Of a stretch of 64,000 nt of DNA, positions 1 to 13,648 are shown piece after piece. The stretch comes from Diplocarpon mali (Eukaryota > Ascomycota > Leotiomycetes > Helotiales > Drepanopezizaceae). Every line of letters starts with the position of its first letter. Position 1 is the first letter of the stretch. The position numbers were made by a program, and so were the translations under genes. The notes beneath the pieces were generated by a model that had not been told where the DNA came from, ran no database searches, and was given only the letters and a program-made list of their open reading frames with translations. The stretch is taken from positions 1 to 64,000 of the forward strand of contig JAENRP010000110.1 in assembly GCA_024741835.1 (NCBI GenBank). The letters are read 5' to 3'.

Positions 1-3000
1 CTGTATTATCTATTAATTATTATAAAATATAGACTATAGAGCTTCTACCTTAAGCTATATTTCCTTAAAGAACCTTCTTAAAGCTATTATTTCCTTTGCT
101 ATATGCGCTACTCTTAGGAGCTCAGCCTTTATAGTAGAAGTAGTAACTATAGGTTGCTTTAAAGCTTTTTAAATGATTGCTCTTTTAAATAGGAATATAA
201 TAAAACCGTAGGAGGAGCGCCTTATCTCTAGATCATCTATAAAGGAAGCATCTGATAATACTACTAGGTTATTTGATCTATTAAATCGACTATAAGTGAT
301 TCTTAGGAAGCGTATATTAAAAAGGTAGCATATTATCTAATTAATAGCTTTAAGGTATTTAAAGCTTAGGTTTATATAGAAATGAGATAGCTAGGCGATT
401 GCAAAAGCTATATCTAAGTGTAGTATAATAGCTATATATAAGGCGGAGCCTACTTTTTCCTAAAACTCCTTAATTCTTGAGTAGGGAGCTATTTCGTAAT
501 TCTTTTTAAGTTCGAAGTAGGAAAGCGGCGTATTAGGGAAACGCCCTATATTAAGGCTAAACCTCTTTGCTATCTTCTTAATATAAGCGTTATAAAGCAG
601 AGTAATTATACCCTACTTCCTATCTTAAGAGACTCTTATCTTTAAAAACCACTTAATATCTCTTATAGCTATTAATTCGTATGCTTTGCGCAGTCCTTCT
701 ATAGTCTTTTAAGCTTCTTCTGCATAAGAGGAGTAGTATATTACTTATATATCATTAATATAAAAGGCTATAAATATAGTCCTATCCTTATTAATAAATA
801 TGCAAGGCTCCTTATTAAGAGGGGTAAGCTTTAGAGACTTTAGAGTACTAGTGAAATCCCTATACTAGAGCGCTAGGGAGTCTCGAAGGCTATATAAGGC
901 GCGATCGAGCTCTACTACTTTATCTTTCTACTTTTAACTATCTAGCAAGAAGCAAACAACTGATGCGCTTTAAGGGTCTCTCTTAGCATTTATAAAGGCG
1001 TTAATAATATCGAACTATTAGAGCTCTATATCGAATTTAGCGGCTATCGCTATTATAACCTTAAAAGATTTTAATATAAGCGTTATAGCATAGGTAGAGA
1101 AAATAGAAGCTTCCTCTTAAAGATCTCCCCTTACTATTATTCTTAACCTAAAGCGGCTAATCTCCTTAGAGGAGTTTAGCTTATAGTTAAAGACCCACTT
1201 TAATAGTATAAGCCTTATAGTAGCCTCGCTTCTATCGATCACTTTCTAGCAATTGCGCGCTTCTAGGTTTCTGATCTTAGTTCTAGCTCCCTCTTTAAAT
1301 TGCTCTTCGAAAGGGTGATTTGCAAGCTCCTTCTAATAAGTTAGCGCTTTAGGAAGCTTGTCTTAAGGTAGAATTAGAAGGGTAGAGTTTCCTTTAGAGC
1401 TTTTAAATTAAGTCGCCGCGGTAATGATATAATATACTACTTTATACTCTTCTCTATCAGTTCTCGCAAGCTCTTAACTTAGCTAGAAAGTTGATATAAA
1501 GCTGTTTACCTACTTTAACTAATGTATTTTAAGTTCTTTAAAGGCTAGTAGGAGATCCCTAACGCATATTGCGTATATGGCATTCCCGCTTCCTCTTCTC
1601 CTTTTTAACCTATAGAGCGGTATAGGTACTATTTCCTACTTCTCATTAGGCTTTTTGCGTTTTCGAAAGGCCCTTATATTAAGTACTTTAGGCTGAGCTT
1701 CTATTAGTTTTAGAGAGCTCCCTCTTTTAGTATTACCCTTAAGAGCTTCTATATCTTAGCGTAGCTTCCGATCGATCGGTACTTTTAATAAAAACTAGCG
1801 TGCTTCTTTACTAGTTGCCTATAGTAGAGCTTCTAGTAATTAAGGGGCCTGCTCCTACCCTTGCGATTGCTTAGTCTGTATAGTAATTAAAGGCCTAGTA
1901 TTACACTCCCTAGTAGAACTAGTATTTATAATATCGCTTTCGATGCTCTTCCTAACTATTGACAGTTATCTTAAAGCGTCTAACCCTTTGCTACTAGGCA
2001 GCTGCTCTTAAGTAGCTAGAGTAGAAACGCTATAAGTAGCCTTATAAGGGACGATAGCCCTCGATAGATCTAAGCTTAAAGCTTCTATTAGTAAAAGATT
2101 AATAAGCTTACCTCCTATTAGGTTATCTGCAGGCTGCTTATCCAATGCTTCTTTTATATTCTTAATGATTAACTTAGCGTCCTAAGCTTCCTCTTCCTCC
2201 TCTTCAATCATTTGCATAATCTCCTTAATAATTAAGAGCAGGTAGCTAGCTACCTTTTCGTACTCCTTAAAGTAGAATTTGGACTTATCGAATTCGACGT
2301 TTTAAGAGATTATAACCTTTTAGAGCTTAGGCACTTAGATCCTATATATATTAGTAGCGTAGTAATTAACTAGGTATCTAATATACTCTTATAGTATAGT
2401 TTTAAAAGCTCTTTTATTCTTTAAAGCTTCCCTTTCCTTTACTAATAGGTATACGCGCGCTTTATACGCTTTTATACCCTCTTATTCTAGTCTTAAATCG
2501 GTAGTAAGCTTTATAGTGATCTACGGATCATACTACTTAAAGTATTATCTAAATTAGAGCTAAAGCACCTTATTTAAACTCTTTTATCTCTTGCGCTTTA
2601 ATAGGCCGATATTATAAAGGTATATTGCGGCTAGTACGGCTTTAGGCTATAGGTGCTCTAATAGGTTAGTAGAGATTAGTATAGTAAGTGCCTTTTTAAT
2701 AATCTCTGCTCCTGCTCTCTTAAAGGCTCTATTTAGTTTATAAGTATAGGATAGAGTGACTTTTACCTCTATGCCTTCAGCTTTATATTACTCTTTATAT
2801 TTCGATACTCCTTATAAGGGAAATACTAAAGTATTATTATCGCTCCTTAGAATATATAGGAAGAGGTAGTAATAGCACTTTACTTATACTTCAAAAGATT
2901 AAAGAGCTCTTAAAACTAGCGTTAGGGACTTATAGAGTAGAGTATATTTAAATAACTTCCTATTAAATTTATCCTTAATTAAGAGAAGCCAGCTTTCTAA

Positions 3001-4175
3001 GGAGAGGCTTGATATACTATAGTCAAATAGGTCTTAGGAGCACTTAAAGAACGGTCTTAAAGCCTTAAAATCTGACTCTCTTTTAAAAGGCTTTTGCTTA
3101 GCTTTTACTTAAGCGCAAGCTTTATAATTGATTTATAGCTTCCCTTTAATCTTTACCCCCTTTGCGTTTAGTATAAGCTTCTCGAGCGCCTTAGCTCTTA
3201 AATGGCTTAATTAAAGGTGCTAAATATCTGCCGAATCGTTCCTAGCTCTTAGGAATACGCTACTCTTTAGGGGTTTATATTAGCTTCGTAGACGCTATTA
3301 TAAGGTAGGAAAGGCTAGGCAGGTTGGTTGAGTATAGTATAGCGAGTTAAGAGCGTTATAAAAGTTAATAGGCTTATATTTAAATACTATAACGTTTGAC
3401 CTACGCTTTAGCTACTTTATAATTATATTATTATTTACTATACCCCTTTAGAGCGTTACGTCTAGGCCTATATACTATACCTTAGCCTTCTTTAAAAGAG
3501 GCTTTAAGATAATATTAATATTAAACCTATTTATAAGCGCTATATTCCTAAGCTCTAAATCTCCTCTATTAGTAAGAACCCCTTTTATTAGATATATACT
3601 CCTCCTCCTTATTAGCAGACTTAAGCTTCTTGCCTTTATATAGTCCTAAGGATATGCGATTTTTAAATAATCTAGGAATTAGAAGCTTCTTTCGATTAAT
3701 AAGGTGCGTCGTAGCGCAGTTGTTGAGTAGGGTTATATTTAAGAGAGTATAAGGAGCTCTAAGGGTGGAGTATATTCTTAGGGTAAAGTCTTTAAAGAGA
3801 GATAGATTTAAGAGGGCGGCTATAATCTTAGATTTGCCGCTTCCTAAAGCTTTAATAGATATTCTTTCCTTAAATTGATTTATAGGAGTATATTTAATAT
3901 AGGAGAGCTTAGCTTAAAGCTCTTTCTATTCTAAGGAAGCAAGGTTTTTACGTATTCTTTTGACCTTATTATAGCTAAGGAGGTTTTGAAGCGTACCTTC
4001 CTTAGCGCTAGTTAAGGCGTATTTCAGCCTATTATACTCCTCTAGGTTCTAAAAGTGATTTTTAACCTAAAGGCAAAGGCACTTTTTAACGCTCCTCTTA
4101 AGAGTCTTCTTCGCCTTACCTTTACTTAATACTTTTAGATTAGTATAATCGCCTACTCCTTTAAGCGAGGCGTAT
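1..4175 (-). mobile_element. RIP-degraded Copia retrotransposon relic, 5' truncated
   Basis: On the minus strand this stretch carries remnants of a Ty1/Copia polyprotein, with RNase H and reverse transcriptase at about 1-1300, integrase to the right of that, and protease/gag to about 4170. The DNA around 960-1130 is clearly homologous to the reverse transcriptase of the element at 11602-18599 (around 14210-14390), but it is too divergent to be the same family. A protease-like stretch LNNCATTHLI is readable near 3700-3730. No frame is open; CA and TG are depleted in favour of TA, as RIP produces. The reading stops in gag exactly where an LTR begins at 4176, so a later insertion probably removed its 5' end, and its other end lies outside the window. 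Confidence 0.75.
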
Positions 4176-4375
4176 TATGGTGCGGTCGGCTGGAGGGCCT
4201 TCATTAGGTCGCTTAGGAGGCTCGCTAATATGGATAAAGATGATTGATTATATTATTATCTAATATATATATAGTAAGGAGACTTTAGAAAGAAAAGGGA
4301 GAGTTTATAACTTAGTAGGAGTTATATAGAAGGTCTTTAGAATAAGTAGAGACTCTGCCTATTTTATATAATATA
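4176..4375 (-). repeat. LTR (short form), RIP-mutated
   Basis: This 200-bp repeat matches 11403-11601 and the right halves of the tandem LTRs at 18599-19355. It begins TATGGTGCGG, the RIP form of TGTGGTGCGG, and ends ATATA in place of ATACA. Confidence 0.75.
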
Positions 4376-4677
4376 CCCCTTAGTTAGGCGATGCTCTTAG
4401 AATCGCTTAGCTATATAGATAAAATAAAAGAAAGAATAGTAATTATAAGGAAAAGAGGCTCTATCTTATATGCCGCCCTTTTAAAGGTTATTTCTTTTAA
4501 AATAAAAAGGGTTGCTATAGGCAATAAGCGCGCTTAAGAATCTTTGCGATTTTACGCTAGTACTTTATTAGGCTTCTTATAGAGTATTTCTATTGCAGAG
4601 GTTCTCCTTTCCTTCTTTTAAAAATAACCCTCCTTTATTATTTAAAAATATTATCTTTATACTAATAATTTTTAAAT

Positions 4678-5656
4678 ATAAAAGGAACTCCTGCTTATTA
4701 TAGCCTTAGCTGCCTTTGCAAAGTAAGACCCTTAGAGTCCTTATACCTTATATTATACTAACTTTACGCTAGGTCGCTAGCGCTCCTTTAGAAGCTATAA
4801 CCCTAGCGCAATCGTCCTAGTGCTTACTAGGCAATAAGCTGCTGCTACTATTGCCTTTGCTGCCGCTGCCGCCTTTGCTACTGCTGCTGCTACTTAAGAG
4901 CCCTGCCCCTGCTATACGCCGTATGCCTAAGCCTATAATAGAGCGCGACGATATATATATATATTACATTATATAGAAGAGCATCGGTAATCTCGATTAT
5001 TAGTACTTTAATAGCACCTTTGGTACGCGTTGCGTTTATTATATAATGCTAAGCAACGGCTGCTAATAGGCTAGCGGACCTCTCCTCGCCTCTTAAGAGG
5101 CTATTATATTAGCCTATGCCCGCGGTGCCTTTAAAGAGGAGGTAGTATTACTACTTAATATAATAAAGGGTGCGCTCTAAAGCTTCTATAGTACGTTTAT
5201 TAAGTCTTATTAAATTCTAAGCTAATTTTAAAAGATAAGAGCGATCGGACCCTAATGCTAAAAGGGCCTGCTACTCTTATAAGTAGTAGTATTGCTACCT
5301 CTCCTACTCTTAGCATACTATTTCTATTTGCTCCTAGGCCCTTTGGCTTAGACCTATTTGCCTTTGCTACTGCCGCCGCTCTTATCCCTTCTACCTCTAC
5401 TATTGCAGCCGCTGCTATAGTCTTCCCGTTTGTCTCTTTAGCCCCTGCTATCGCTGCGCCTATCTTTGCTACCGCCTCTGCTACCCTTGCTCCTATTGCC
5501 CTTGCTGCACCCCTTGCCTTTGCCCTTGCTATCGCTAGTATATTTGCCAGTAGGCCTTTGGCCAAGGGAGTATTAGTAGGCCTCTCTTAAGAGGAGATCT
5601 ATGCGAAGCTCTTAGCTATAGCGTCTTAGCTCCTAGCCTTAGCTAAGAGAATTTAA
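4678..5656 (+). pseudogene. Antisense accessory ORF of the Copia element, RIP-destroyed copy
   Basis: This is the counterpart of the open frame at 11904-12856 in the sister copy. The initiator ATG has become ATA (4678-4680) and the terminal TGA has become TAA (5654-5656). The 50-nt intron (4723-4772) is still recognisable, with GTAAGA at the 5' end, an ACTAAC branch point and an end in GCTAG. Many CAG or TGG codons have become stops. The longest surviving stretch, 5255-5590, keeps the Ala/Pro-rich C-terminal part. The function is unknown. Confidence 0.5.
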
Positions 5657-8600
5657 AAGAGGGTCGCGCCTTATAATAGCAGCTTAAGAATATTACCTAT
5701 TTTATATTTTTAAAAAAGGAGAAGCTTCTATAGTACGCTTTATAAGAGAAAATAAATAAACGTAACTATAAGAAAGTAAGAGCTTATAAGTATAAGTCTC
5801 TTAATAATAAATAACTACTTGCTAGCGAGTGCAAGTTGCTAAACGATTATTTAAAAGCTTTAAAGGTTTAATAAATAAATAAAGCTTTTAAACTTCTAGT
5901 AGTCTAAGTTCTTAATAAGCCTATTTGCGTGCATTTCCTTAGTAGGGAGGTAGATTATTTAAAAGCTTTCTCTCTAATACTCTTAGCGGATCTATATATT
6001 ATTAATTTCGATATATTAAAGGCTTATTTTAATCTTCTTATTCTTTATAACTATTAGCTGAATCGTCTATTAGTTATTATAATATATATTCTATTTAAAG
6101 AGGGAGTCTATGCGAATCTCCTTAAAGAGGTATTTTATAACTATTATCTCCTTTATAGTAGAAACTATACTATAGAGTTCTACTTTAGTAAAGGAGAGCG
6201 TGATAGTCGCTTAGCGATTCGCTTTTTAAATAATCGGTCCTTTAAATAGGAAGAAGACGTATCCTTAAGAGGATCTGCAAGTCTCTTGGTTATTTTTAAA
6301 AGAAGCATCTAAAGATGCGACCAGTTAGTATTCCTTAGCCTTAAAGCTATAGGTAATTCCTAAGAAGCGCATGCTATATAAGTATTAAAGCGTTTAGTTT
6401 GCGGCTAAGAGGTACTTAAAGCTTAGATTAGTTAAAAAGAAAGACAGTTAAAAGGCTACGAATGCAATATCTAGGCGTATTATAATCGCTATATAGAAAA
6501 TAGAGCCTATTTTCTCTTAATACTCCTTTACCTTTTCTAAGGAAGCTTGCCTTAAGTTCTTAATAAACTCCTTCTTTAATAGTAGAGTATTAAGCACTCT
6601 TCCTATATTAGCTCTAAACTTTTAAGCGATCTTCTTAATATAGGTATTATAAACTAAGGAGATCCTCTTTACTTTCTTATCTTAAATAATCCTTACTCTA
6701 AGGAACTAAGAGATATCTCTTATAATAGTAAGCTTATACGCCCTCTTTAAGTCTTTAATTAAATAAGTCGCCTGATCTAGGTTAAAGGCCTTATATAATA
6801 CTTAAATATCATTAATATAAAATACTATAAAGACTATATAATCCTTTATTATAAAAATATAAGGCTCCTCGCCTAGTGGCTTAAGTTAAAGGCCCTTAAG
6901 TATTCCTGCGAAGTTCTTATACTATAGCGCTAAAGAGTCTTTTAGCTTATAAAGCGCGCGGTTTAGTTCTACTACTATACTAAGGCGCTTAAAGCCATTT
7001 AATAAGAAGCATATAACTAAAGTACTCCTTAGGTCTTTAAGAGCGTTAATAAACGCATTAATAATGTCGAACTACTTTACTTCTATATTAAAGTATATAG
7101 TAAGTGCTATTAGTACTTTGAAAGACCTTGCTATAAGCGTGGCTATATAAGTTAAGAAAATTGAAGCTTTGTCTTAGAGATCCCTTTGTATAATTAGCTA
7201 TAATTAGCACTTTAAAAGCTTGCTAAAGCTATTGACCTTATAGGTAAAAACCTATTTTAATAGTATCGGCAGGAGCTTTGAGTAGTCCCTTTATACGATT
7301 CTCTAGCAACTCTGAGATTCTAAATTCCTAATCTCCTAGCGCCCTCCTTCTTTAAATCGTTTGCTAAAAGGGTGCTTCTCTAAGTCTAGCCATCCTTTCG
7401 GAGGCTTTGGTAGAGAGCCTTAATACTATAGGCAGTTAAGAGATTGCGCTTTATCCTTTGCCTGACTATTAACTGCAGCTTTAATAATTATATAAACCGT
7501 CAAATAGTCCTTCCTATCCTCTCTTATTTATTCGTTTGCTTAAAAGGTTAATATAAACTCCTATGCATATAGGAAGTAGAGTAAATTAATATTACTTTAA
7601 GAGAGTATATACTTTAAAGTAGTAGCGTACACTTTTAAAGTCTCCTATTGCTTAACGCTTAAGTGTCTTATCCTCTTTTGCTTAGAAAAAGGGAGTTCCT
7701 CTTTGCGCTTTTTTCTATAGGTCTCTTCTTCTATTTTTATTATTACTAAAGGTTCCTTTAAGAGTCTAAGTGGCTTTATCTCCTAAGCCTATAGTCTTTA
7801 AGCTAGTATTATAACTTAAGGTATTATATTATTAAGGCTTACTCCTTTTACTAGATCGCTTCTTATAAGACTATTAGAGCTCCTCCCAGATCTTAGCAGT
7901 AGTACCTTTAGCCTTTTACTAGAGTTTACTAAGGCCTGCCTTTATAATTAAAGACTCTATCTTAAAGCCCTTAAGCCATCTCTATTCTTATATAAAATAG
8001 TAGCTAAAGATCTACCGATCGCCTTATAGAACTTGTCTTTAGAGACTCCTTTAGAGTTATCTATAGTTCCTTCTTTAATAGGGCCTTTATAGGGAATTAT
8101 CACCCTTAAGCTCTAGTCGCCATTTGCCTTCTTAAAGACTAGCGAAGTGGCTTCTAGTTCGCTTGCTTCTACCCTTGAGTTTCTAAGCGGGTCTCTTAGA
8201 GAATTTGGATTTAAGTTAAGGCCTTTTATATTATTAGTTAAAGGTTATAGAGCAGCGTTAGTCTATAATATAGGCTCTTCTTATCCGGCGGCTTCTTCTG
8301 CAGCAATTGCATTTAACCCTACGATAAGCTCCGATTCTTTGAAAATGCCTTCGAACTTAGCGTCCTAAGCTCCCTCTCCCTCTTTGATTAATTAGAAGGT
8401 CGTTTTAAGTTCCTAGTGCGATATAGGGTTTGCGCGCTTAGCTTCTGGACTATAGAAGAGAGATTTGTCGAATTCGATATTATAAGTTGTTATTACTCGC
8501 TAGAGTATAAGAACCCAGATTCTATAAATATTAGAGGTAATATATCTAACTAAGTAACTTAAGTGCCCTTGTAGTTCAATTTTAAAGGTTCAGCGGTCCC

Positions 8601-11402
8601 TTCTTGCCTCCTTTTCCTTAATTAAAGGATATGCGCAAGTACTATATATATAAATGTAACTTTAGTCGGGCTTTAAGCTTGCTATTATCTGCTTAATAAG
8701 CAGTAGCTTATAGAATTGAAAATACTATTTAAACTAATTATAAAAAGCCTTGCTTAATAAGATTATCTTCTTCTTAGTAAGTAAGGAGATATTATAAAGG
8801 TATATAGCAGCCTCTATAACCTCTGGCCAAAGGCTTACTAAAAGTCTAGCGTAAATCCTTATTTTAATAGAGCGTTCAATCAACTCCCTTCCTACTTGCT
8901 CTACGCCTCTATTAGGTTAGTATATATAGGCAGGAGTAAGCTTTAAATCAATTCCCTCCTCTTTTACCTATCTCTAGTACTTTATAAGAAAGTCTTCCCT
9001 TAAGGAGATTACTAAAGTGTTATTATCTTACTTGATTTTGCAAATAGAAAGCCTATATTAGCGTTTCACTTATACTTTAAAGGCCTAAAGGACCTTTATA
9101 ACCACGTCTTCGCCCTTCGATCTTAGTAAGAACGTCTAAAGTATACTACTATACTCGTCCTTAATTAAAAGAACCTATAAGCAACTATTATATAAGTTAT
9201 TTAAAAAGTCAAAAAGATCCTAAGAGATCTTAAAGAAGGGCCTTAAAGATCGGTTCTTAAAGGTAGTGCGAGAAATAACTTGCTTAGCAAACGCTACTAC
9301 GCATATAAGGCACTCCAGCCTCTATATTCCTCTGATCTTTACTCCTTTAGTGCACTTAACTAGCGCTCAGAGAGCCTCTGCGCCTAAGTGGCTAGCGCGA
9401 AGGTGCTAAGTGTATGCATTATCATCCCGCACCTTAATAGGTGTATAGCTAGATTAGAACCTATTATAAAACGTCGTCTTAGCTATAAGGAATACTATTA
9501 AGGCAGAGAAGTCATATTAAAGCATATTTAAAAGATCTAAATAGTTAATAGGCTTATATTTAAAGAAAACGAGATTATAGTAACGCTTTAATTAAGCTTG
9601 CTTTATAGAATCTCTAATGCTTTTAAAGCGCAAAGTGAGGTCTACTCTAGAGTACTAAAAACCCTTATCCGCAAGGAGCCTCTTTAAAATAATATTAGTA
9701 GTAAACTCTTTTATAATAGCAACGTTATATAGCGTTATCCCTATAAGAGAGCTATTACGCTATAGAAGAGAGTCTGCTATATATCTATTACTTCTCTTAA
9801 TAATTAAGAGTCTCGAGGTACCTACTTTAATATATTACTATAAGTCGCCAGAAGGCTTAAAGGTGCCTGCGATAAGTAAATCCTTTAAATTAATAATATG
9901 AGTAGCTATGCAATTATTAAGGAGCGTACTTAAGGAGAGCAGGTGGCGTTCTAGCTTAAAGAGGTAGTAGATATTAAACGATTCTTCAAAAGCGTTAAAG
10001 GCAGAGGGATCTATTACTATAAAGACTAATAAGTTCTCCCTTTTATTACCTAAACCGTCCTCCTTAAAAGCTAAAGCCTTTCTTTTAAATTTGTTAATTG
10101 CTATTACTGTAATATTATTCTCCTTAAGCTATGCTTAGAGACCCTTGAACTGGTCTCCTGCGTTTAATGCCTTTTGTATTTGTAGGACCTCCTTTTGCAA
10201 GGGGAGAACCTTTATATTTTCCTTGCGCCTGTTTATAGTATATAATAGTTTCTAATAGTCCTAAGGCTTCTAATAGTGATTTTTAGAGCCTTTATAAGGG
10301 CACTTAGGCCTAATCTCCCTTTTAGAGCTTATAGAGCGATTTTAGGAGCTGCTTGCTAGAGCTTGCGAAAGGGTTTCGATATCTAAGAGAGACTCTTAAG
10401 TAGTAAAAACTGCTAGCCCTTTATTATCGATCGCTCTATTAGATTCAATGCTTGCTAAGGCGCAGCTTAGCTGTATTAGGTTGTACTTATATAGGGTTCC
10501 TATCTGCTTATTAGTAATAATTTCCTCCTTTAAGCGAGTCGCTTAACTCAGATTAATCTTTACTATAATTAAGTTTAAAAAGTTAATAACTCTTAGTCTT
10601 CCTTTAATCTTAAGAAGACTATATTATTCTACTAGGCGGTACGCCTCCTATTACTCCTAGATCTACTGCTAAGTATTAGTTCTCTTAGTCTTGCCTTAGC
10701 GTAGTATATTATAATACTAAAGCCTTATCTAAGACTGAATAGCCTCGTCGGAAGGTATAATATCACACTTTAAAATAGATACTAAGCCTTAGAGTAAGAG
10801 TTGCTAATTCACTAAAATAGAATATAGGTTGTTAGCAGTAGTTCTAGTTATAAGAGTATCTTTATTAAGTATTAAGGAGGAGAGCTTCTTAGCTTGGATT
10901 TGTACTTAAGCTATTGTAGAAGCTAAGAGCGTTCTATTAATAGTCTTAAAGACCTATTTTAAAAGTAGCTTATAGTATTTGCATTAGGTCTTTTAAGTTT
11001 CCTTATATATATAGTGCTCCTTTATTAGGATTTTATATTTATCCTTAATATCCTTATAAGAAGCTTATAGAAGAGGAGCCTTTGACGGATCTCCTAAGGA
11101 AAAGCGGGCGTAAATCTATTCGGATAGAGTCGCTATATACTCTTTATACAACCTTGCGTATACTATGCAAAGGTTAGACGTTTCCAATTCCTTAAGCTCC
11201 TATATAAAGGGAGCTTAAGGCTTAGTCTTTATAATTGACTTAAATAGGAGTCTTAAATCGGTAAAAATAGTAATATTATAAAGCTTAGCGAAGAATATAT
11301 ATTTACTAAACCACTTTACCTAAGAGGCAGAGGTATTAAAGCGAGGCTTAAAGATGCTTAAAGAGTCAGATATATTAAATAGAGTCTAGTGAAAAAGGTT
11401 AG

Positions 11403-11601
11403 TGTGGTGCGGTCGGCTGGAGGGCCTTCATTAGGTCGCTCAGGAGGCTCGCTGATGTGGATAAAGATGATTGATTGTATTATTATCTAATGTATATATG
11501 GTAAGGAGACTTCGGAAAGAAAAGGGAGAGTCTATGACTAAGCAGAGTCACGTGGAGGGTCTCTAGAATAAGTGGAGACTCCGCCCATTCTGCACGATAC
11601 A
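11403..11601 (-). repeat. LTR (short form) shared by the two tandem Copia copies
   Basis: The repeat starts TGTGGTGCGG and ends CGATACA, so it has TG...CA termini. It serves as the 5' LTR of the left copy and the 3' LTR of the right copy when read on the minus strand. It lacks the roughly 175-bp segment that precedes the same sequence in the LTRs at 18599-19355. Confidence 0.8.
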
Positions 11602-11903
11602 CCCCCTAGTTGGGCGATGCTCCTAGAATCGCTCAGCTATATAGATAAAACAAAAGAAAGAATGGCAGTTGTGAAGAAAAGAGGCTCTATCTTATATGCC
11701 GCCCCTCTAGAGGTCGTTCCTTCTAGAATGAGAAGGGTCGCTATAGGCAATAAGCGCGCTTAGGAATCTTCGCGATTCTACGCTAGTGCTCCATTGGGCT
11801 TCCTATAGAGTATTTCTATCGCGGAGGTTCTCCTTCCCTTCTTCTAAAAACAACCCTCTTTCGTCCTTTAAAAATATCGTCTTTATATTAATAATTTTTG
11901 AAT

Positions 11904-12856
11904 ATGGAAGGAACTCCCGCTCGTCGTGGCCTCGGCCGCCCCTGCAAAGTAAGACCCTTAGAGTCCCTGTACCCTGCGTCGTACTGACTTTGCGCTAGGT
12001 CGCTGGCGCTCCTTCGGGAGCTGCAACCCCGGCGCGATCGTCCCAGCGCCTGCTGGGCAACAAGCCGCCGCCGCCGTCGCCTCTGCCGCCACCGCCGCCC
12101 CCGCCGCCGCCGCCGCCACCTGAGAGCCCCGCCCCCGCCGCGCGCCGTGTGCCTGAGCCTACGACGGAGCGCGACGACGCGTGCGTGCGTTGCATCGCAC
12201 GCAAGAGCACTGGCAATCTCGATTGTCGGTGCTTCAATGGCACCTTCGGTGCGCGTTGCGTTCGTTATGCGGTGCTAAGCAACGGCTGCCAGTAGGCCAG
12301 CGGACCTCTCCTTGCCTCCTGGGAGGCTGTTATGTCGGCCCGTGCCCGCGGCGCCTCTAAGGAGGAGGTGGCGCCACTGCTTAACGCAGTGAAGGGTGCG
12401 CTTCGGAGCTTCTATAGTACGTCTTATTAAGTCTCGTTAAGTTCTAGGCTGATTTTAAAAGATGGGAGCGATCGGACCCCGGTGCCGGGAGGGCCCGCCA
12501 CTCCCGCGAGTGGTGGTGCTGCTGCCTCCCCCGCTCCTGGCATCCCGTTCGCGTTCGCCGCCGGCCCGTCCTCCGCCGCCCCGTTTCCCCCGCTCGCCGC
12601 CGCCGCCACTCCTGTCCCTGCCGCCGCCGCCGCCGACCCCTTTGTGTCTCCCTTCGTCTCCCCGGCCCCTGCCGTCGCCGCTCCCGCCTTCGCCGCCGCC
12701 CCTGCCGCACCTCCTGCCTTCGCCCCTGCCGTCGCTGGTGTGTTCGCCGGCGGGCCTCTGGCCGAGGGAGTGCCTCCGGGCCTCTCTCGGGAGGAGATCC
12801 GTGCGGAGCTTATGGCTATGGCTTCGCGGCTCCTGGCCCTAGCTAGGAGGATCTGA
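11904..12856 (+). pseudogene. Antisense, intron-bearing accessory ORF in the Copia element (Cys-rich plus Ala/Pro-rich protein)
   Basis: A start ATG at 11904 follows an in-frame stop at 11892. Exon 1 is 11904-11948. The 50-nt intron 11949-11998 has GTAAGA, branch point ACTGAC and end GCTAG. Exon 2 is 11999-12856. The frame runs about 300 codons with only two internal stops, TAG at 12293 and TAA at 12428, both one C-to-T step from Gln codons as RIP would give. The product would have a proline run, a cysteine cluster (CVRCIARK, then DCRC, then GARC), a predicted helix and a long Ala/Pro-rich tail ending LLALARRI. I do not recognise the family. It lies antisense to pol, downstream of RNase H, in both copies. 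The alternative minus-strand Ala-rich readings have no comparable features. Confidence 0.55.
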
Positions 12857-13648
12857 GGAAGGGTCGCGCCTTGCAATAGCGGCTTGGGAACGTTACCTAT
12901 TCTTATATTTTTAGAAAAGGAGAAGCTTCTGCGGTACGCTTTGCAAGAGAAAACAAATGAACGTAACTATAAGAGAGTAGGAGCTTATAAGTACGAGTCT
13001 CTTGGTAATGAGTGACTACTCGCTAGCGAGTGCGAGTTGCTGAACGATTGTTTAGAAGCTCTGGAGGTTTAATAAACGAATAAAGCTCTTAAACTTCTGG
13101 CAGTCCAGGTTCTTAGTAAGCCCATCTGCGTGCATCTCCCTAGTAGGGAGGTAGATTATCTGGAAGCTTCCTCTCTAGTACTCCTAGCGGATCCACATAT
13201 TGCTGATTTCGATATGTCGGAGGCTCGTCTTAATCTTCTTATTCTCTGTGACAATTAGCCGAATCGTCTGTTGGTTATCGCAATAGATGTTCCATTTAAA
13301 GAGGGAGTCTATGCGAATCTCCTTGAAGAGGCGTTTTATAGCCATCATCTCCTTTGCAGTAGAAACTATGCCATAGAGTTCTGCTTTAGTAGAGGAGAGC
13401 GTGACAGTCGCTTGGCGATTCGCTTTCTAAATAATCGGTCCTCTAAATAGGAAGAAGACGTATCCTTAAGAGGATCTGCGGGTCTTTTGATCATCTTCGA
13501 AAGAAGTATCTGAAGACGCAACCAGTTGGTGCTCCCTGGCCTCGAAGCTATAGGCAATTCCTAAGAAGCGCGTGCCGTATAGGTATCGAAGCGTCCAGTC
13601 CGCGGCTGCGAGGTGCTCGGAGCTTGGATTAGTTAGGAAGAAAGACAG

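Larger units (their letters stand above)
4176..11601 (-). mobile_element. Copia element, left copy, heavily RIP-mutated
   Basis: The internal region 4376-11402 lies between LTRs at 4176-4375 and 11403-11601. It aligns along its whole length with the right copy (11602-18599) but carries many more C-to-T and G-to-A changes, so almost no open frame survives. It reads on the minus strand, gag at the right and RNase H at the left. Between RNase H and the left LTR is an antisense open-frame relic (4678-5656). The middle LTR is shared with the right copy, making a head-to-tail tandem. I found no clear target-site duplication around the array. Confidence 0.8.

Noticed and set aside
12427..12876. Ala/Gly-rich minus-strand frames opposite the antisense Copia ORF
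   Set aside because: They are shadows of a GCC-rich stretch; the plus strand has an upstream ATG, a consensus intron and a Cys-rich domain in the same frame.
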